Source: an uncultured Solimonas sp.
Lineage (GTDB): Bacteria; Pseudomonadota; Gammaproteobacteria; Nevskiales; Nevskiaceae
Direction: 5' to 3'
NCBI GenBank assembly: GCA_946478985.1
Contig: CAMLDZ010000084.1
Span: 1 to 13,055, forward strand
Length of the DNA: 13,055 nucleotides
Shown: positions 6,847 through 13,055 of the stretch, piece after piece
How the letters are laid out: each line of letters begins with the position of its first letter
How positions within the stretch are numbered: position 1 is the first letter of the stretch
Position numbers and translations under genes: made by a program
Notes under the pieces: generated by a model
What the model saw: the letters and a program-made list of their open reading frames with translations, nothing else
Told to the model about the DNA's origin: nothing
Databases searched by the model: none

Positions 6847-8458
6847 GTGCGCCTCCCTTCTTCGCCGGCGCCGCCGCCTGCACGACACGCACGTCCTTGG
6901 TTTCGCAGACACGCGCCGTCACCTGCAGGGGCTTGACGGGTGGCTGCTCCATCTCGATGGTCGCGCCCATGAAGGTCGCGTTGGCGTAATCGCTGCGGTT
7001 GTTGCGGAACTCGGTGACGAAGCGGCCGCCGTTGTCGACGTACTGGTTGAAATGCATCTTCAGCGCCTCGCGCTGGCCGCTGAAGTACCAGATCACGGCG
7101 TGCATGTCCTTGACGGTCGGATCGTCGAACTGCAGATCGAGCAGGTACTGCGCGCCGCGCAGTTCCATCGGCCTGCCGCCGCCGTTGAACAGCAGCTCGT
7201 TGCTGCCCGCCTGCAGCGCCACCGTCTGCTGCATCACCACCGGCTTGCCGTTGCAGCCGTCGTTGACCAGCGGCAGCGCCTGGCGGAAGGTGCTGTAGGG
7301 CGTCTTGCTCGATGCCGCGTCGGCGCCCGGCCAGTTCTGCCAGGGCACTTCCCAGACCAGGATGCGCGGCGGGTGCTGCTGGAAGGTCTTGCTCGGCAGA
7401 TACTTCAGCAGCGAACCGTCGAAGGAGCCACCGGCCAGCGCGGCGTTGAAGACGTCGGCGCCCAGGTGCTGCTTGAGATAACCGCCGAAGTTGTAGCCAC
7501 CCTTGTTGTCGCTATTGCTGGTGCCGATCAGCGCCACCTGCGGCGCGCCGCCGTCTGCCGATGCATCGCCCAGCAGGCCACCGCTGTCGCCGCCGGCATC
7601 GGCCAGCAATCCGCCGCCGCTGGCGTCGTCGGCCGGCGCCGGCCCCAGCAGTGCATCGGGGGAGGCGTTGTCGGCCAGCTCGGTGGTGTAGCCGGTGACG
7701 TACTGCATCGAGTACGCGCCGCCGCAGATCTGCGTGGCCACTTTCTGGAAGGTGCCCGGCTTGCCGAGCAGGCTGCTCGGCTTGGTGACGAACTCCATCC
7801 TTGGCACCGCCTCGAAGGCCGGCAGCGCTTTGACGGTCGCCGCGGTCAGCCTGGCGCTGGCCTCGGCGCCGGTCGGTGTCCAGTGATGGTCGCGACGGAA
7901 GAAGTACTCATAGCCCTTGTCCTCCTTCATCAGCTGGTCGATCGGCACCACGCTGACGCCGGCCCGGCGGATACGCTCGAGCGCCGCCGTGAAGTTCTTG
8001 CGTGCGCTCTTGTAATCGTAGCTCTTGCGCTGCGCCTCGCTCAGGTATTCGACGTCCATCATGCCGCGCGGCGGCTGTATCAGGATCACCAGCTCGGTGC
8101 CGCGCGCTCGCAGCGCGCCGGCCAGGCGGCCGAGTTCGGCGATGCTGTCGTCGCTGATCGGAAACTGCGTCGCCAGATCGACGCGGCTGCGGAACAGCCA
8201 GCCACCCCGCCCCTGCTGCAAGGTGCGAAACTCGTCGAGATAACGCGAGCCGGCGTAGGCCGCCGGATCGGCCGCGCGCGGGCACAGCTGGCAGCACAGC
8301 GCGATGTCGTAGCGCGGCGCGGCCGCGGCCGGCTTGGCTTCGGCGGCAGCCGCGCGCACCGCCGGTGCGGCCTGGGCGCCGAGCGTGACCAGCAGGCCGG
8401 CGGCCAGGCCCAGGAGCGCGCGGCGTCCGCCGCGCCCCGGATTTAGTTGATGACCCAT
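6833..8458 (-). CDS. algX: Alginate biosynthesis O-acetyltransferase AlgX (SGNH domain plus carbohydrate-binding domain)
   Basis: A 541-residue periplasmic protein that transfers acetyl groups onto mannuronate units and joins the export/modification complex. An N-terminal signal (residues 1 to about 30, 'AQA') contains twin Arg at 12-13. The SGNH-like domain carries Asp190-His192 in 'RRDHHWTPTGA' and the nucleophile Ser314 in 'LIGTSNS', matching D174, H176 and S269 of P. aeruginosa AlgX. Cys59/Cys245 and Cys402/Cys518 correspond to its two disulfides. The C-terminal third is the binding domain. It is longer than the roughly 474-residue Pseudomonas form: a Gly/Asp/Ala-rich insert lies at 266-305 before the Ser motif, and a tail rich in Ala, Lys and His ends the protein. 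The ATG at 8458 overlaps the algF stop by 16 bases and has no clear ribosome site, so coupling to algF is likely. Confidence 0.92.
   Translation of the reverse strand: MGHQLNPGRGGRRALLGLAAGLLVTLGAQAAPAVRAAAAEAKPAAAAPRYDIALCCQLCPRAADPAAYAGSRYLDEFRTLQQGRGGWLFRSRVDLATQFPISDDSIAELGRLAGALRARGTELVILIQPPRGMMDVEYLSEAQRKSYDYKSARKNFTAALERIRRAGVSVVPIDQLMKEDKGYEYFFRRDHHWTPTGAEASARLTAATVKALPAFEAVPRMEFVTKPSSLLGKPGTFQKVATQICGGAYSMQYVTGYTTELADNASPDALLGPAPADDASGGGLLADAGGDSGGLLGDASADGGAPQVALIGTSNSDNKGGYNFGGYLKQHLGADVFNAALAGGSFDGSLLKYLPSKTFQQHPPRILVWEVPWQNWPGADAASSKTPYSTFRQALPLVNDGCNGKPVVMQQTVALQAGSNELLFNGGGRPMELRGAQYLLDLQFDDPTVKDMHAVIWYFSGQREALKMHFNQYVDNGGRFVTEFRNNRSDYANATFMGATIEMEQPPVKPLQVTARVCETKDVRVVQAAAPAKKGGAHAAH
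7544..7663 (-). repeat. Gly/Asp/Ala-rich insert in AlgX with repeated LL(G/A)-Asp motif
   Basis: Codes for residues 266-305 of AlgX, just before the catalytic Ser motif. Three related segments are visible: 'DALLGPAPADD', 'GGLLADAGGD' and 'GGLLGDASADGG'. AlgJ has a single matching 'GDGLLGGDGGAP' at the same position before its Ser motif. The insert therefore looks like an expansion of a short ancestral loop. Confidence 0.65.
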
Positions 8459-9066
8459 GTCAGCACCGGCGCGCTGGCGCTACCCGTGACGAACAGGCTG
8501 TAGACCTTGCCGCGTTCCAGCGCCACCGGCTTGGCATCGGCGAGCTTGGTGGTGCCATTGAACACCGCCAGATTGGCTTTCACCGGATTGACTTCGCGAT
8601 GGCCGGCGCTGTTGGCGGCGATGCCGTCGACCACGGCCGGACCGTTGTCGCCGGTCTTGACGGTCAGCGTCGCGCCGTCGATCAGGTTATAGACCGAGAT
8701 CAGCGATTTGAGCTGGCTGTTGAAGCAGTCCTGCTCGATCGGATGCAGGCCGTCGGCCTTGGCGGCGACCGTGTAGCAATGCTTGCTGGTGAGGTTCACC
8801 GTCTTGGAGGCGCTGCCGGCCTTGGCCGGATATTCGCCCGGCGTCAGGAAGGCGTAATCGCTGGCCTCGTTGGCGGCGGCCGGCAGGGTCTTGTCGCCGA
8901 CCTGCGCCTGCAGCTTGCCGCCGGCGGTGGCGTTGAACACCCGCACGAAGGCGGCGTCCGGCGGTGCCGCCGGCGGATACAGACCGGCGAAGGCGGAGCT
9001 GGCCGCGCCGATGACGGCGGTGGCGGCGGCGATGCGGATCAGCGTGGGCAGTTTTGTTGTGGTCAT
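8443..9066 (-). CDS. algF: Alginate O-acetylation adaptor AlgF, periplasmic
   Basis: A 207-residue protein required, with AlgI and AlgJ, for O-acetylation of alginate; it is thought to be a periplasmic adaptor rather than an enzyme. The signal peptide spans 1-27 and ends in 'AFA'. The mature start 'GLYPPAAPPDAAFVRVFNA' is the family hallmark. Two similar beta-rich halves follow, with Cys residues in 'SKHCYTV' and 'EQDCFNS'. Length is close to the 216 residues of the Pseudomonas protein. The start at 9066 is chosen because AAGGAGA (9073-9079) lies six bases ahead. An ATG at 9084, overlapping the algJ stop as TGATGA, is in frame but has no obvious ribosome site and would put extra Arg residues before the signal. 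It sits between algJ and algX. Confidence 0.93.
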   Translation of the reverse strand: MTTTKLPTLIRIAAATAVIGAASSAFAGLYPPAAPPDAAFVRVFNATAGGKLQAQVGDKTLPAAANEASDYAFLTPGEYPAKAGSASKTVNLTSKHCYTVAAKADGLHPIEQDCFNSQLKSLISVYNLIDGATLTVKTGDNGPAVVDGIAANSAGHREVNPVKANLAVFNGTTKLADAKPVALERGKVYSLFVTGSASAPVLTWVIN

Positions 9067-9072
9067 CGTCAA

Positions 9073-9079
9073 TCTCCTT
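9073..9079 (-). promoter_or_regulatory. Ribosome binding site fixing the algF start
   Basis: AAGGAGA on the minus strand sits between the algJ stop and the ATG at 9066, with six bases of spacing. It lies downstream of the alternative ATG at 9084, so it supports the shorter start. Confidence 0.8.
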
Positions 9080-9083
9080 GTCA

Positions 9084-10262
9084 TCAATGGGCCGCCGGCT
9101 GGAGCGTGGTGGCCAGCGGCTGGCCGTCGTCGCGTTTCTGCGCGACCGGCAGGTAGCGCTCCGGCAGCTCCCAGATCACGAGCTGCGGCGGCGCGTTCTT
9201 GAAATCGGCGCTGTCGAGGTAGTCGAGCATCGGTACGAACGGTCCCTTGCCGTCCCGCGCGTAGTTGGCCACGTCCTCGTCTAACGCCTGCTGAAGGGCG
9301 CCCGCGAAATTCCACTTGGCATTGGCGCTGTAGCTGGTGCCGACCAGGGCGATGCGCGGCGCGCCGCCGTCACCGCCGAGCAAGCCGTCGCCCGCGGTGT
9401 CGAGCAGGGCCTGCTCGCTGCCGCCGACCGCCTCGGTGTGCGCCGGCACCAGTTCATCGGCCGGCGGCAGCAGGGCACTGAAGTAAGGATCCAGCGGCAG
9501 GAAGCTCAGCAGATCGCCGCGATGCGCCTGCCGGGCATCCTGGATCGTCTGGTAGCTGCGCGGCGCCTGCGGTGCCGGCAGCTGCGTGCGTACGGCCTTG
9601 GCCAGCTCGACCGCCGCCAGGGCCGCGCCATGCGGTGTCCAGTGCGTGTCCGTGCGCAGATAGGTCGGCGCCCTGGCCTTGCCGTCGGCGAGCACGCCAC
9701 GCAGGTCGGGCGCTGCCAGCTCGGCAGCCTTGAACTCCTCGAGCGCGCGTTCGTACAGCGCGCCATGCAAGGCCGGCGGCTGGCGATTCTGCAACTGCTC
9801 GGCGTAGATGCGTGCCTTGGCCGGCACGACGGCGACCACCAGGCGGACATCCTGCGCGGCCAGGCGATCACGGACCGCCTCGACCAGCGCGAGGTTGGCG
9901 TCGACCGTGGCACTGGCGCCCTCGGCGATCACGAACTCCTCGTCGGTAAACAGCCAGTCGTCCTTGCCGATCACCAGGCCGGTCTGCGCCTCGTCGAACA
10001 GCAGGTAGTCGATCGCCGCCCAGACGCTGATGCCGAAGTTGCGTGCCGGGAACTGCGCGTCGTAGTGCTTCTCGAAACCCTGCGCCATGCGACCGTCGAA
10101 CAGGCGCTCGCGAGTGTCGCGGTCGGGCCCGCCCTCGTAATGCCGCGCCTTGCCCATCGCCGCGACGGCGATCACCACGACCGCGCCGGTGAACAGCAGG
10201 GCATGCAGGGCCAGCGTCAGGCGGCTGCGGATCGGCGGCAGCTGGAGTTCTGGAGTGCTCAT
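9084..10262 (-). CDS. algJ: Alginate O-acetyltransferase AlgJ
   Basis: A 392-residue inner-membrane-anchored periplasmic protein that takes part in acetyl transfer to alginate with AlgI and AlgF. Residues about 15-36 form an uncleaved signal anchor ('LTLALHALLFTGAVVVIAVA'). The catalytic pieces are Asp205-His207 in 'RTDTHWTPHGA' and Ser310 in 'ALVGTSYS', matching D190, H192 and S288 of P. aeruginosa AlgJ. Length is almost identical to that protein. The ATG at 10262 is preferred over the in-frame TTG at 10268, because a weak GAG-type ribosome site is nine bases away from the ATG and too close to the TTG. The gene begins 15 bases after algI and its TGA overlaps an ATG in algF. It is told from AlgX by its signal anchor and the lack of a C-terminal binding domain. 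Confidence 0.94.
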   Translation of the reverse strand: MSTPELQLPPIRSRLTLALHALLFTGAVVVIAVAAMGKARHYEGGPDRDTRERLFDGRMAQGFEKHYDAQFPARNFGISVWAAIDYLLFDEAQTGLVIGKDDWLFTDEEFVIAEGASATVDANLALVEAVRDRLAAQDVRLVVAVVPAKARIYAEQLQNRQPPALHGALYERALEEFKAAELAAPDLRGVLADGKARAPTYLRTDTHWTPHGAALAAVELAKAVRTQLPAPQAPRSYQTIQDARQAHRGDLLSFLPLDPYFSALLPPADELVPAHTEAVGGSEQALLDTAGDGLLGGDGGAPRIALVGTSYSANAKWNFAGALQQALDEDVANYARDGKGPFVPMLDYLDSADFKNAPPQLVIWELPERYLPVAQKRDDGQPLATTLQPAAH

Positions 10263-10277
10263 GGACAAGGGCTCGCT

Positions 10278-11711
10278 TTAGAACTGGAAGTAGAGGAACG
10301 GCGAATAGCTCTGCGCCGACAGCTTGAGCACCGCCAGCAGGAACAGCGGCCAGACCAGCCACTGCGCGGCGCTGGCGAAGCCGGCGCGCGCGCCGACCTG
10401 CAGCGGCGGACGCTGCGCCTGGCTGTGCACTGCGGCACCGCGCACGATCAGCACGACGGCGGCGAGCAGCAGCGTGGCCAGCTGCAGGCGCGTGATGGAG
10501 CTCGCGAACACATCGGACAGGCCCGCACCATCGAAGCCGAACATCGCCTGGTAGAGATTGAGCGCGACTCCGACGTTGTCGGCGCGGAACATCACCCAGC
10601 CCAGCATCACGAACAGCAAGGTCGGCGCCCAGCGCCAGACGCGGAAACCCCGCGCATCGGCCTTCACGCCGAGCATCCGCTCGATGCAGAGAATCGCGCC
10701 GTGCCAGGCGCCCCAGATCACGAAGGTCCAGTTGGCGCCGTGCCACAGGCCGCCGAGCAGCATCGTCAGGAACAGGTTGCGGTAGGTCCTGACCACGCCG
10801 CCGCGATTGCCGCCGAGCGCGATGTAGAGATAGTCGCGCAGCCAGCTCGACAGGCTCATGTGCCAGCGCCGCCAGAACTCGGTGATGCTCTGGCTGATAT
10901 ACGGCTGGTTGAAGTTCTCGACGAAGCGGAAGCCCATCATCAGGCCCAGGCCGATCGCCATGTCGCTGTAGCCGGAGAAGTCGAAGTACAGCTGCACGGT
11001 GTAGGCGATCGCGCCGAGCCAGGCATCCGCAGTGGTCGGATCGGACAGGCCGAAGGCATGCGTCACCATCGGCGCGATCGAGTCGGCAATGAAGACCTTC
11101 TTGATGAAGCCCTGCATGAAGCGCAGCGCGCCGTGGCCGAACAGCTCCCAGCTGTGCTCGCGCTGCTCGAACTGGTCCTGCAGATCCTTGTAGCGGAATA
11201 CCGGGCCGGCGATCAGATGCGGGAACAGGGCGATGAAGGTGGCGAAGTCGACCGGATGCCGCGTCGCCTCGGCATCACCGCGGTAGACATCGACGATGTA
11301 GCTGATCGACTCGAACACGTAGAACGAGATGCCGATCGGCAGCAGCACGTGCGCGAAGGCCATCGGCTCGGCACCCATGCCGGTGAGGATGGCATTGAAC
11401 GAATCGACGCCGAAATTGGCGTACTTGAAGTAGGCCAGCGTGGCCAGGTCCAGCGTGACGCCGGCGATCAGCCAGCGCTTGGCGCCGACACTGCCGCGGC
11501 CATGCGCGGCGATGCGCAGGCCGACCAGGTAGTTCCACGCGGTGACCGCGACGAACAGCCCGAGAAAGTCGACCCGCCACCAGGCGTAGAACAGATAGCT
11601 GCCCAGCAGCACCACCCAGTTGCGCGCACGGCCACGGTTGGGCACCAGGTAGTAGATCGCCAGGAACAGCGGCAGGAACAGAAACAGAAAGATGTTCGAC
11701 GAGAAGACCAC
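10278..11711 (-). CDS. algI: Alginate O-acetyltransferase AlgI (MBOAT membrane protein)
   Basis: A 477-residue polytopic inner-membrane acyltransferase that supplies acetyl groups across the membrane to AlgJ and AlgX. The N-terminus 'MVFSSNIFLFLFLPLFLAIYY' and 'SYLFYAWWRVDFL' are diagnostic. The conserved MBOAT region follows: 'LYFDFSGYSDMAIGLGLMMG', 'FNQPYISQSITEFWRRWHMSLSSWLRDYLY' split across 267-296, then 'GGLWHGANWTF' with the putative catalytic His324 (equivalent to His322 of P. aeruginosa AlgI) and a second His337. Many hydrophobic segments span the protein. The start is a GTG at 11711, supported by AGGGAG (11719-11724) seven bases upstream and by alignment of the first residues with the family. 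It begins 22 bases after algG. In Pseudomonas, algX and algL lie between algG and algI; here algI follows algG directly. Confidence 0.96.
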   Translation of the reverse strand: MVFSSNIFLFLFLPLFLAIYYLVPNRGRARNWVVLLGSYLFYAWWRVDFLGLFVAVTAWNYLVGLRIAAHGRGSVGAKRWLIAGVTLDLATLAYFKYANFGVDSFNAILTGMGAEPMAFAHVLLPIGISFYVFESISYIVDVYRGDAEATRHPVDFATFIALFPHLIAGPVFRYKDLQDQFEQREHSWELFGHGALRFMQGFIKKVFIADSIAPMVTHAFGLSDPTTADAWLGAIAYTVQLYFDFSGYSDMAIGLGLMMGFRFVENFNQPYISQSITEFWRRWHMSLSSWLRDYLYIALGGNRGGVVRTYRNLFLTMLLGGLWHGANWTFVIWGAWHGAILCIERMLGVKADARGFRVWRWAPTLLFVMLGWVMFRADNVGVALNLYQAMFGFDGAGLSDVFASSITRLQLATLLLAAVVLIVRGAAVHSQAQRPPLQVGARAGFASAAQWLVWPLFLLAVLKLSAQSYSPFLYFQF

Positions 11712-11718
11712 GGCTTGG

Positions 11719-11724
11719 CTCCCT
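11719..11724 (-). promoter_or_regulatory. Ribosome binding site for the GTG start of algI
   Basis: AGGGAG on the minus strand is seven bases before the GTG at 11711. There is no ATG nearby that would give the conserved N-terminus, so the GTG is taken as the true start. Confidence 0.75.
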
Positions 11725-11733
11725 GCGTGACCG

Positions 11734-13055
11734 TTATGGATGCTTGGACGCGGTGGTGCCGTCAGCCTCGGCGGTCACCTTCACATCGGTTGGACGCACG
11801 ATCACCGCGCGCTTCTGCCGCATCAGGATGTCGAGTACCTGCTGCTGATGCTTGCCGAGAATGCCGGTGAACTTGATGCCGAGTTCACGCTGCGGCGCGC
11901 GCAGATCGACGTCGTACAACTCCAGCGACAGCGGCTGGTCGATCGACACCGGCGAAGAGCCGTTGGATACCAGCTGGCCGCCGACCACGGTCATCGAGAT
12001 GCGCGTGTGGAACGGGTCGAGGCGGATGTCGCGGCCGGTACCGGCGAGGTTCTTGACGTGCCCGTAGACGCCGGAAAGACCGTTGCCGACCGCAATGTTC
12101 TCGTGCAGGCGCACGTTGGTGCTGTTGCGCACGCGGATGCCATGGCGGCGGTTGGCGCTGACCAGGTTCTGCCACATCAGCGTGCGCGGGCTCTCGTAGA
12201 CAGTGATGCCGTCCGAGTGGTTGCGATAGGAGCGGTTCTGCGCGACAACGTTGTTGATGCTGTTGCGGTCGATGACGATGCCCGACAGCGTGTTGTCGTA
12301 GGCCTCGTTGTTGATGATCCAGCTGTCGTTGACTTCGCGCGAGACGATGATGCCGTGCTTCTTGTGCGTGTTGTAGGCCTTGTTCTCGGCAATGATCAGG
12401 CGCTTGGAGCGGTCGTGCGGATCGATGCCGTAGACGATGTTGTCGCGGTAGGTGCTGCCGCGGATCACGAAGTCGTCGGTCTCGTAGCAATAGAAGCCGT
12501 ACCAGTTGTCGTAGAACTCGGAATCGATGATCCAGCCGGTCGGATTGGGCTTGTTCATCAGCGGCGCCATCGACGGCGAGTACTGCGAGATCGATACGCC
12601 GTACGACTTCGATGCCGCGTAACCGAGATTGGAGACGGAACTCTTGACGATATAGGTTTGCGAGCCGCCCCAGGAGACGATGAAGGGGCGAAACGCATCC
12701 TTGTCGAACCACAGCGATGGCGCCTTCTTGGCCTCGTTCCAGCCGCGCAGCTGCGTGCCGGTGAGAAACAGCTTGCCCTCGTTGACGAGGAAGCTGCCGC
12801 GGTCCAGCGACAGGCGGAAATCCTTGACCGAATCGTCGATGTGAAAGATCGCCCCCGGCTGCACGCTGATCGGCAGCCGCGCCACATAGACGCCCGGCGA
12901 GACCTGCGCGAACAGCGCCTTGGGCACCTGGCGCGCGATATCGGCCGGCGTCACGTAACCATCGCGGATGAAGATCGCCTTGGGCAGCGAGTGCTGGCGT
13001 GCCGCCCACTGGCGCATGCGCTCATCGGTGCCCATGAAGCCGCGGAAGGTCGTGG
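11734..13055 (-). CDS. algG: Mannuronan C5-epimerase AlgG (5' end outside window)
   Basis: A periplasmic right-handed beta-helix enzyme that converts mannuronate to guluronate within polymannuronate. At least 439 residues are present, and the frame stays open to the right edge, where 'TTFRGFMG' still reads as AlgG-like. The Pseudomonas protein has about 540 residues, so roughly the first 100, including the signal peptide, are missing from the window. The catalytic 'GIDPHDRSKRLIIAEN' stretch is present, with the His of DPHD at 12415-12417. It is followed by 'KKHGIIVSREVND', 'LSGIVIDRNS', 'NHSDGITVYES' and 'NRRHGIRVRNS', the parallel beta-helix (CASH-type) rungs typical of AlgG. The stop is 22 bases before algI. 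The in-frame ATG at 13035 is internal, not the start. Upstream alginate genes such as algK and algE are expected beyond the edge but cannot be seen. Confidence 0.95.
   Translation of the reverse strand, partial: TTFRGFMGTDERMRQWAARQHSLPKAIFIRDGYVTPADIARQVPKALFAQVSPGVYVARLPISVQPGAIFHIDDSVKDFRLSLDRGSFLVNEGKLFLTGTQLRGWNEAKKAPSLWFDKDAFRPFIVSWGGSQTYIVKSSVSNLGYAASKSYGVSISQYSPSMAPLMNKPNPTGWIIDSEFYDNWYGFYCYETDDFVIRGSTYRDNIVYGIDPHDRSKRLIIAENKAYNTHKKHGIIVSREVNDSWIINNEAYDNTLSGIVIDRNSINNVVAQNRSYRNHSDGITVYESPRTLMWQNLVSANRRHGIRVRNSTNVRLHENIAVGNGLSGVYGHVKNLAGTGRDIRLDPFHTRISMTVVGGQLVSNGSSPVSIDQPLSLELYDVDLRAPQRELGIKFTGILGKHQQQVLDILMRQKRAVIVRPTDVKVTAEADGTTASKHP

Noticed and set aside
6847..6912. N-terminal extension of AlgL containing a run of eight Arg and two Cys residues
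   Set aside because: It overlaps the algX coding end, and the ATG at 6846 has GGGAGG at the right distance and begins a proper signal peptide.
6641..8446. A 601-codon plus-strand frame opposite algX and the start of algL
   Set aside because: Low-complexity Arg/Ala/Gln-rich product, no ribosome site or family motif, and it is fully antisense to clear genes.
9067..9315. Long upstream extension of AlgF
   Set aside because: It is the out-of-frame shadow of algJ, has an Arg-rich composition, and would bury the signal peptide.
9438..11870. An 810-codon open frame on the plus strand opposite algJ, algI and the end of algG
   Set aside because: Its product is rich in Arg, Gln, His and Ala with no domain, and it lies opposite well-recognised alginate genes. 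GC-rich codon use leaves such antisense frames open.

Overview
This is a GC-rich stretch of chromosome-like DNA from a Gram-negative bacterium, most likely a gammaproteobacterium. It has near-continuous coding and no mobile elements. The main content is the distal half of an alginate (mannuronate/guluronate exopolysaccharide) biosynthesis operon, a pathway known mainly from Pseudomonas and Azotobacter. The gene order differs from theirs, so the source is probably another gammaproteobacterial lineage; the genus cannot be fixed from sequence alone.

Layout, left to right. (1) 12-2933, plus strand: a 973-residue predicted surface lipoprotein made of repeated bacterial Ig-like (BIG2-type) domains and two copies of an unrecognised Cys-rich module. 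(2) 2934-3074: a short convergent intergenic region with two back-to-back hairpin terminators. Everything to the right is on the minus strand, so the biological order runs from the right edge leftwards. (3) 3075-4286: argD/astC-type acetylornithine aminotransferase, with its own promoter-like sequence and a terminator-like hairpin in its leader. (4) 4442-4720: acyl-CoA-binding protein. (5) 4802-5302: dihydrofolate reductase (folA). (6) 5332-5712: glyoxalase/VOC-fold protein. (7) 5746-13055: the alginate block, read right to left as algG (5' end outside the window), algI, algJ, algF, algX, algL.

How the genes work together: AlgG converts mannuronate to guluronate in polymannuronate in the periplasm. 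AlgI (membrane MBOAT), AlgJ, AlgF and AlgX form the O-acetylation machinery: AlgI moves acetyl groups across the inner membrane, and the SGNH-type proteins AlgJ and AlgX pass them to the polymer. AlgL degrades polymer that strays in the periplasm. The junctions are tight or overlapping (gaps of 22 and 15 nt, then short overlaps), which fits one transcript with translational coupling. In Pseudomonas the order is algG-X-L-I-J-F-A. Here the algIJF block precedes algXL, and algA is not next; a VOC gene and folA follow algL with no visible terminator. No tRNA, rRNA, CRISPR array or insertion sequence was seen, and no non-coding stretch exceeds 300 bases.
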